Under the pieces are notes generated by a model. The model was not told where the DNA came from, did not search any database, and saw only the letters and a list, made by a program, of their open reading frames with translations. Position numbers and translations under genes: made by a program. A stretch of 64,000 nucleotides of DNA. Source: Littorina saxatilis. Its lineage: Eukaryota > Mollusca > Gastropoda > Littorinimorpha > Littorinidae. The DNA lies in assembly GCF_037325665.1 (NCBI RefSeq), contig NC_090248.1:25988706-26052705 (forward strand), in the 5' to 3' direction. Of this stretch, positions 58,200-64,000 are shown piece by piece. Within the stretch, counting starts at the first letter, position 1. Each line of letters starts with the position of its first letter.

Positions 58200-58642
58200 A
58201 ACGTGGTTGGGGGTGCCTGAAATCTTAAAGTCTTAAAAATGTGGTTGGGGGTGCCTGAAATCTTAAAGTCTTAAAAATGTGGTTGGGGGTGCCTGAAATC
58301 TTAAAGTCTTAAAAATGTGATTGGGGGTGCCTGAAATCTTAAAGTCTTAAAAATGTGGTTGGGGGTGCCTGAAATCTTAAAGTCTTAAAAAGTGGTTGGG
58401 GGTGCCTGAAATCTTAAAGTCTTAAAAATGTGGTTGGGGGTGCCTGAAATCTTAAAGTCTTAAAAATGTGGTTGGGGTGCCTGAAATCTTAAAGTCTTAA
58501 AATTGTGGTTGGGGGTGCCTGAAATCTTAAAGTCTTAAAAATGTGGTTGGGGGTGCCTGAAATCTTAAAGTCTTAAAATGTGGTTGGGGGTGCCTGAAAT
58601 CTTAAAGTCTTAAAAATGTGGTTGGGGTGCCTGAAATCTTAA
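58200..58642 (+). repeat. 38 bp tandem array
   Basis: Twelve of about 14 units precede the insert; two more follow at 59700-59790. Units differ by single bases (GATT for GGTT in the fourth, lost G or A in others). Each unit has two TTAA sites. Confidence 0.92.
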
Positions 58643-59695
58643 CACTATTGTGACTAGCATTGCCACGGCGTTAACGTCCTGCCTGCCCAAGCTTGCCACC
58701 AAGAAACTTCCCAAAAAACAGTAACTGTAAAGAAATCTGTCTAGCAAGCTTGAATTAAGTCCAATCACCACCAAATTTTGTGTACTAATTAAAAAATGGA
58801 TGCCCAGTTCAGTCGTGCTATTTATAAGTTTGTCACGCGATTTGTTTTAGCAAAGGGGGGGTGAAAGGGGGATAATTTGTGTTTTTTAACGTTTTTTTGT
58901 GTGTTTTCTTTTCCACTGCTTTTTTAAAAGTTATTTTTTAACAGAAACTGAGAAAGTATTATAAATAATTTTATAACCAAACAAGGTGTAAAACCTATGA
59001 ATTAGCTGAAATATTGTTAAAATTCTACACAGAAATAAGGAGACAGTACAAAGAAAAAAACAAGCAAATCCCGCATTCACTCACAGCATCCTGACTCAAA
59101 TGAAACAAAACTGTGACACTCACCAAATGATGTCTAGGTAATCCATATTGAATATAAGTCACATTTTCACAACAAAGTCCCAACTGTTCACCTATGAACA
59201 TTTCCAAAAGTATTAGGAGGCTCCAGCCATCCATTGTTATCAGTGCTGCCACGCCCCCCTTGCAACTACACATTCGAAGATTCATGCAGTACCACCCTAA
59301 CACGTGTAGTTTGCCGACTCATACTAGCAACAACAGGACTGTTTCTTCCTCAATATCACTGCTATTATCGCTTTCTTGAGGCGAAAACAACACGTCGGAA
59401 TCATGATCTACAGGGTCCTCAAGATCCAACATCCGGAGAATCTCCTCCCGTGACAAGGCTCGCCTTCGATTCATTTTTTTCTCTCGAAAAAACCACACAA
59501 ATCAGGCTAATATTGCATATGGCGGAAGGGCACGCAAAGTGTGTCAAGGGAAACAACTCAATTTACTGCAAGCTTCAAGAACCGGGAAGCAATCACGAGT
59601 CGTGTACCCTGTATGGCTCTTACTGAAAAATGCGCGTCCCGTCCATGGGCGTGTCAGCGCGGTTACTGATTTATCAGTGTCCCGTCGCGAAAGTG
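58643..59695 (-). mobile_element. Non-autonomous piggyBac-type element
   Basis: It is flanked by TTAA on both sides (58639-58642, 59696-59699), with short imperfect terminal inverted repeats (CACTATTGTGAC and CACTTTCGCGAC). On the minus strand it keeps a start codon and 51 codons resembling the acidic N-terminus of piggyBac transposases (59319-59474). The DDE catalytic part is missing. TTAA target plus this N-terminus is a specific combination. Confidence 0.78.
59319..59474 (-). pseudogene. piggyBac transposase N-terminal remnant
   Basis: It reads MNRRRALSREEILRML, then DLEDPVDHDSDV and SPQESDNSSDIEEE, ending after 51 residues. Acidic, serine-rich N-termini with an 'EEIL..LD' start are usual in piggyBac-derived transposases. 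The catalytic domain is gone, as in an internally deleted derivative. Confidence 0.65.
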
Positions 59696-60008
59696 TTAAA
59701 GTCTTAAAAATGTGGTTGGGGGTGCCTGAAATCTTAAAGTCTTAAAAATGTGCTTGGGGGTGCCTGAAATCTTAAAGTCTTAAAAGGGAGGTTTCACTGT
59801 GTCTTTGTTGAGGATTTTCTTCAATTCCGCAAGACTTTTGTTTTTCCCCACAAGTTTGATGTCTGACCTTAGTAACATTAACAGATTATTACTAAATCTT
59901 TCGCTTGAAAACTTTTTTGCAAAAATAGATGTAAGGAGCTGATTTAGTGTGTTTGCTAGCAGTCATCTTTGAGAACCTATCTGCAACAGTTTCTTCTTTC
60001 TGTTCCAG

Positions 60009-60037
60009 TGTTCAACCACGTGCGGCCAGGGAAGCAA
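60009..60037 (+). CDS. ADAMTS9-like: ADAMTS exon 23, cut by gap (left copy)
   Basis: Acceptor TGTTCCAG| then CSTTCGQGS; the sequence stops at the N run. The complete exon is at 63791-63961. Confidence 0.9.
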
Positions 60038-60237
60038 NNNNNNNNNNNNNNNNNNNNNNNNNNNNNNNNNNNNNNNNNNNNNNNNNNNNNNNNNNNNNNN
60101 NNNNNNNNNNNNNNNNNNNNNNNNNNNNNNNNNNNNNNNNNNNNNNNNNNNNNNNNNNNNNNNNNNNNNNNNNNNNNNNNNNNNNNNNNNNNNNNNNNNN
60201 NNNNNNNNNNNNNNNNNNNNNNNNNNNNNNNNNNNNN
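60038..60237. other. Assembly gap of exactly 200 N
   Basis: A run of 200 undetermined bases, a conventional length for gaps of unknown size. The sequence on its right restarts with 3.58 kb already present on its left. Confidence 0.98.
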
Positions 60238-60361
60238 GAACAAGAGATTGCAACTTCTATTTGGAGCTGAGACTGATGGTCTAGAGTATGCTCAATGGAT
60301 TTGTGCTTTATTTATTCATAAAAATCTATTTTGAGAGCAGTCAAGCCACAGTTCTTTCGTG

Positions 60362-60545
60362 TACTGTGGAACCCGTCTTTTAAGACCTAAAAATATGGAA
60401 ATTCAAGTCTTAAAAAGGATCTAGGAGGGCGTCTTAAAATGGGGGAAAATCTACAGAGGTTATGCACAGAAAATCTGAAAAACCAAGGTCTTAAAAAGGC
60501 GGAGGTCTTAAATTGGAGGGTCTTAAAAGGGAGGTTCCACTGTAT
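60362..60545 (+). mobile_element. ACAGTGGAACC-family MITE (duplicate of 56579-56762)
   Basis: Same sequence as 56579-56762 within the duplicated block. Confidence 0.8.
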
Positions 60546-60610
60546 TGTTCGTGATGTTTGGACATTCGATAGTCTTTTTATTTTATGGCTCATGTATTAT
60601 CTCACTGCAG

Positions 60611-60775
60611 TGTTCAGTCACCTGTGGCAGTGGAATTCAGGAGCGACGTGCCAGGTGTGTTGACGAGGAAGGGAGAGAAATGCCGAACGTGGAATGTGAT
60701 GAGAATGACAGAGTGACCAAAGTGGCCTGCAATACCCAAAAGTGTCCTCGGTGGCAAGTGGGAGACTGGCTTGGG
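60611..60775 (+). CDS. ADAMTS9-like: ADAMTS exon 20, duplicate in assembly
   Basis: Sequence identical to 56828-56992, including splice sites. Probably the same exon seen twice, not an extra TSR. Confidence 0.9.
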
Positions 60776-60984
60776 GTAGGTGTTTTCTTTTTCTTTTCAT
60801 GTCACGTAATATTGTCCAGAAAAAAACCACTTGCCAATACAAACTGTTCCAATTAGAATAAAGAGGAAATCGCAGTGTGAGGACATTGAATGAATTAAAC
60901 AAAAAAAGTGCATGAAGTACCAAGGAATTTTAGAAAGAGGGTTCCACTGAACTATCCTGAGTGTCATAACATTGTGTGTTCCAG

Positions 60985-61149
60985 TGCTCGGTGTCATGCG
61001 GTGGTGGCCGCAAACAGCGCAAAGTGTGGTGCATGCTGGGTGCCCAGAAAGTGGACGACAACCTGTGCAACAAGAAGCTGCGACCGGCCGCCAAGAAGGA
61101 GTGTGGGCTGAAGGAATGTCCCGAGTGGTACCCTGGAGGATGGGGGCCT
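60985..61149 (+). CDS. ADAMTS9-like: ADAMTS exon 21, duplicate in assembly
   Basis: Identical to 57202-57366. Count once in any gene model. Confidence 0.9.
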
Positions 61150-61513
61150 GTAAGTGTCTTGCATTTCTTCTTAAGGTGGAGATTAACTAAGCTGTTTAAC
61201 TTACGACGGTCGCAATTTTCAATTGCTTCGTACGTCTTTATTTCTTGACCAATACTCTTGATTTTTGTACCGTTGACCAAGACTCTTGATTTTTGTACCG
61301 TTGATCATGAACTGGAAAAAACGAATTGCTTCATACAGTGTGTATGTCTGCCTGCCTGTGTCTGTGTGTTTGTTCTCACAAGCATGCATGTGTGTCTGAA
61401 TGTAAGCTTATACGTCTTTGGTACTGCTGATCTTCTAGTCTCCTTGTTCAAAAATGTTATGTAAAAGGATCGAGAAGATGAAAAACATTCACATCTTGTG
61501 TTGTTTCTTACAG

Positions 61514-61732
61514 TGTTCAGCTACGTGCGGCGATGGGACAAGCATGCGGGCGGTGAAGTGCCGAGTCAGCACATCCTTACTGGATGATGCTGTGTGTGAT
61601 GCCAGCAAGCGACCGCTTGACACCCGACCTTGTCAGTTGGGGTCGTGCCCCACCACTGCACCACTCACCACCACCACCACCACCCCTCCTGCCCCAAGGG
61701 CTGCCTTCTGGAGATTCGGTTCTTGGACGGAG
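61514..61732 (+). CDS. ADAMTS9-like: ADAMTS exon 22, duplicate in assembly
   Basis: Identical to 57731-57949, including the Thr/Pro linker. Confidence 0.9.
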
Positions 61733-61886
61733 GTAAGAGTACTGGTTCTGTTAAGTCGGTCCTTAATTGAGCCCGAAGTCGACTTCACAAAGTCTTTTTA
61801 CCTAAAAGTCAGTGCTAAAGCTTCATGCGGTCCGCTTCGTGAAGTATACTTCGCGTAGTTGACTTCGCTCAGTTAAGGACAGGCTT

Positions 61887-63583
61887 TACAGTGAAACCTC
61901 CAACCTTAGAAAATGAAGTCTTAAAAGGGAGGTAAATTGACCAAGATTACGATCAGAAAATATGGAAAAGCAAGGTCTTAAAAACGTGGTTGGGGGTGCC
62001 TGAAATCTTAAAGTCTTAAAATGTGGTTGGGGGTGCCTGAAATCTTAAAGTCTTAAAAATGTGGTTGGGGGTGCCTGAAATCTTAAAGTCTTAAAAATGT
62101 GATTGGGGGTGCCTGAAATCTTAAAGTCTTAAAAATGTGGTTGGGGGTGCCTGAAATCTTAAAGTCTTAAAAAGTGGTTGGGGGTGCCTGAAATCTTAAA
62201 GTCTTAAAAATGTGGTTGGGGGTGCCTGAAATCTTAAAGTCTTAAAAATGTGGTTGGGGTGCCTGAAATCTTAAAGTCTTAAAATTGTGGTTGGGGGTGC
62301 CTGAAATCTTAAAGTCTTAAAAATGTGGTTGGGGGTGCCTGAAATCTTAAAGTCTTAAAATGTGGTTGGGGGTGCCTGAAATCTTAAAGTCTTAAAAATG
62401 TGGTTGGGGTGCCTGAAATCTTAACACTATTGTGACTAGCATTGCCACGGCGTTAACGTCCTGCCTGCCCAAGCTTGCCACCAAGAAACTTCCCAAAAAA
62501 CAGTAACTGTAAAGAAATCTGTCTAGCAAGCTTGAATTAAGTCCAATCACCACCAAATTTTGTGTACTAATTAAAAAATGGATGCCCAGTTCAGTCGTGC
62601 TATTTATAAGTTTGTCACGCGATTTGTTTTAGCAAAGGGGGGGTGAAAGGGGGATAATTTGTGTTTTTTAACGTTTTTTTGTGTGTTTTCTTTTCCACTG
62701 CTTTTTTAAAAGTTATTTTTTAACAGAAACTGAGAAAGTATTATAAATAATTTTATAACCAAACAAGGTGTAAAACCTATGAATTAGCTGAAATATTGTT
62801 AAAATTCTACACAGAAATAAGGAGACAGTACAAAGAAAAAAACAAGCAAATCCCGCATTCACTCACAGCATCCTGACTCAAATGAAACAAAACTGTGACA
62901 CTCACCAAATGATGTCTAGGTAATCCATATTGAATATAAGTCACATTTTCACAACAAAGTCCCAACTGTTCACCTATGAACATTTCCAAAAGTATTAGGA
63001 GGCTCCAGCCATCCATTGTTATCAGTGCTGCCACGCCCCCCTTGCAACTACACATTCGAAGATTCATGCAGTACCACCCTAACACGTGTAGTTTGCCGAC
63101 TCATACTAGCAACAACAGGACTGTTTCTTCCTCAATATCACTGCTATTATCGCTTTCTTGAGGCGAAAACAACACGTCGGAATCATGATCTACAGGGTCC
63201 TCAAGATCCAACATCCGGAGAATCTCCTCCCGTGACAAGGCTCGCCTTCGATTCATTTTTTTCTCTCGAAAAAACCACACAAATCAGGCTAATATTGCAT
63301 ATGGCGGAAGGGCACGCAAAGTGTGTCAAGGGAAACAACTCAATTTACTGCAAGCTTCAAGAACCGGGAAGCAATCACGAGTCGTGTACCCTGTATGGCT
63401 CTTACTGAAAAATGCGCGTCCCGTCCATGGGCGTGTCAGCGCGGTTACTGATTTATCAGTGTCCCGTCGCGAAAGTGTTAAAGTCTTAAAAATGTGGTTG
63501 GGGGTGCCTGAAATCTTAAAGTCTTAAAAATGTGCTTGGGGGTGCCTGAAATCTTAAAGTCTTAAAAGGGAGGTTTCACTGTG
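61887..63583 (+). mobile_element. Expanded MITE with piggyBac-type insert (duplicate)
   Basis: Copy of 58104-59801. The inserted element is at 62425-63477 and its transposase remnant at 63101-63256 (minus strand). The one base missing relative to the first copy lies in the 38 bp array near 62021. Confidence 0.85.
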
Positions 63584-63790
63584 TCTTTGTTGAGGATTTT
63601 CTTCAATTCCGCAAGACTTTTGTTTTTCCCCACAAGTTTGATGTCTGACCTTAGTAACATTAACAGATTATTACTAAATCTTTCGCTTGAAAACTTTTTT
63701 GCAAAAATAGATGTAAGGAGCTGATTTAGTGTGTTTGCTAGCAGTCATCTTTGAGAACCTATCTGCAACAGTTTCTTCTTTCTGTTCCAG

Positions 63791-63961
63791 TGTTCAACCA
63801 CGTGCGGCCAGGGAAGCAAGCATAGGTTTGTCAGCTGCACAGGGTACTATGATGATGAGTCCATCAACAGCTCCCACTGTTCCCACCTTGCTCGTCCAGC
63901 TAGCGTGCAGTCGTGCATGATCAAACCTTGCGGAGACTGGCGATCTGGATCCTGGAGTGAC
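63791..63961 (+). CDS. ADAMTS9-like: ADAMTS exon 23: TSR module, complete
   Basis: 57 codons, phase 0 to 0, acceptor TGTTCCAG|, donor GAC|GTGAGT. CSTTCGQGSKHRFVSC, a DDESINSSHC stretch, then SCMIKPCGDWRSGSWSD. Its last residues open the next repeat, so more exons follow beyond the window. NSS is a possible N-glycosylation site. Confidence 0.95.
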
Positions 63962-64000
63962 GTGAGTGGATTTTTGTTGATTATATTATGTTCATGATAT

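Larger units (their letters stand above)
58104..59801 (+). mobile_element. MITE with expanded 38 bp array and a DNA-transposon insert
   Basis: Outer ends ACAGTGAAACCTCC and AGGTTTCACTGT belong to the ACAGTGGAACC family. Inside, a 38 bp unit (GTGGTTGGGGGTGCC plus TGAAATCTTAAAGTCTTAAA) is repeated about 14 times. After the twelfth unit a 1,053 bp element is inserted at TTAA (58643-59695). The unit itself matches the edge of the normal MITE interior. Confidence 0.85.
56455..60037 (+). repeat. 3.58 kb block, first copy (left of gap)
   Basis: This block recurs at 60238-63819. Comparing the two, I find one difference, a missing A in the copy at about 62021. It holds exons 20-22 and the first 29 bases of exon 23, two MITEs and a piggyBac-type insertion, and stops exactly at the first N. 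Confidence 0.95.
60238..63819 (+). repeat. 3.58 kb block, second copy (right of gap)
   Basis: Copy of 56455-60037 at an offset of 3,783 (3,782 after the one-base difference). It begins at the first base after the N run. At its right end the sequence passes into the rest of exon 23 without a break, so this copy is the one joined to the true downstream sequence. Confidence 0.95.

Noticed and set aside
58200-58642. CRISPR array
   Set aside because: The 38 bp units are contiguous without spacers, lie in an animal intron and inside a MITE.
59025-59303. Protein-coding gene on the minus strand (92 codons)
   Set aside because: It lies within the piggyBac-type element, follows the transposase remnant and resembles no known domain.
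60611-61732. Genuine tandem expansion of TSR exons
   Set aside because: Introns, MITEs and the transposon insert are duplicated too with a single base difference, and the copy edges coincide with a 200-N gap; an assembly overlap explains this better.

Overview
The window is animal nuclear DNA, most likely from a marine mollusc (caenogastropod-like). The evidence is GT-AG split exons of a metazoan secreted protease, very dense (GA)n/(CA)n microsatellites, tRNA-derived SINEs with GAA tails, a DIRS-type retroelement, Penelope-like and LINE fragments, and repeat families of a kind I associate with gastropod genomes. The species assignment is inference; the animal origin is not in doubt.

Only one host gene is supported: a + strand ADAMTS metalloprotease of the ADAMTS9/ADAMTS20/GON-1 branch, from 23663 to beyond the right edge. 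I place 23 consecutive exons with GT-AG junctions and unbroken phase. They encode about 1,096 residues in order: end of the propeptide with a furin site, zinc metalloprotease (HELGH), disintegrin-like domain, thrombospondin repeat 1 (TSR1), cysteine-rich domain, spacer, then a run of TSRs. The signal peptide and first propeptide exons were not found, and the C-terminal TSRs and any GON domain lie to the right.

Layout: 1-4726 is non-coding with microsatellites and LINE tails. 4727-9639 is a nearly whole DIRS retroelement with inverted termini and an internal complementary region. 9640-23662 holds a LINE fragment, two tandem copies of a Helentron-like repeat and many microsatellites. 23663-25096 holds the first two visible exons. 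25097-41929 is a 16.8 kb intron filled with two more Helentron-like copies, a Penelope-like fragment, a head-to-tail array of GC-hairpin repeats, a LINE with 101 bp flanking duplications, and a tandem pair of terminal-inverted-repeat elements. 41930-60037 is the exon-dense part, its introns carrying SINEs, MITEs and a nested Harbinger-like/Helentron-like pair.

A 200-N gap (60038-60237) splits an exon. The 3.58 kb before the gap (56455-60037) recurs after it (60238-63819), and the one difference I found is a single base. This is best read as an unmerged contig overlap, so three TSR exons and one partial exon appear twice and should be counted once.

No new gene system is claimed. The observations that look least described are the shared end-architecture of two unrelated Helentron-like families, the MITE that expanded into a 38 bp TTAA-rich array and then received a piggyBac-type insert, the 101 bp target duplication around a LINE, and a SINE whose target duplication starts inside a splice donor.
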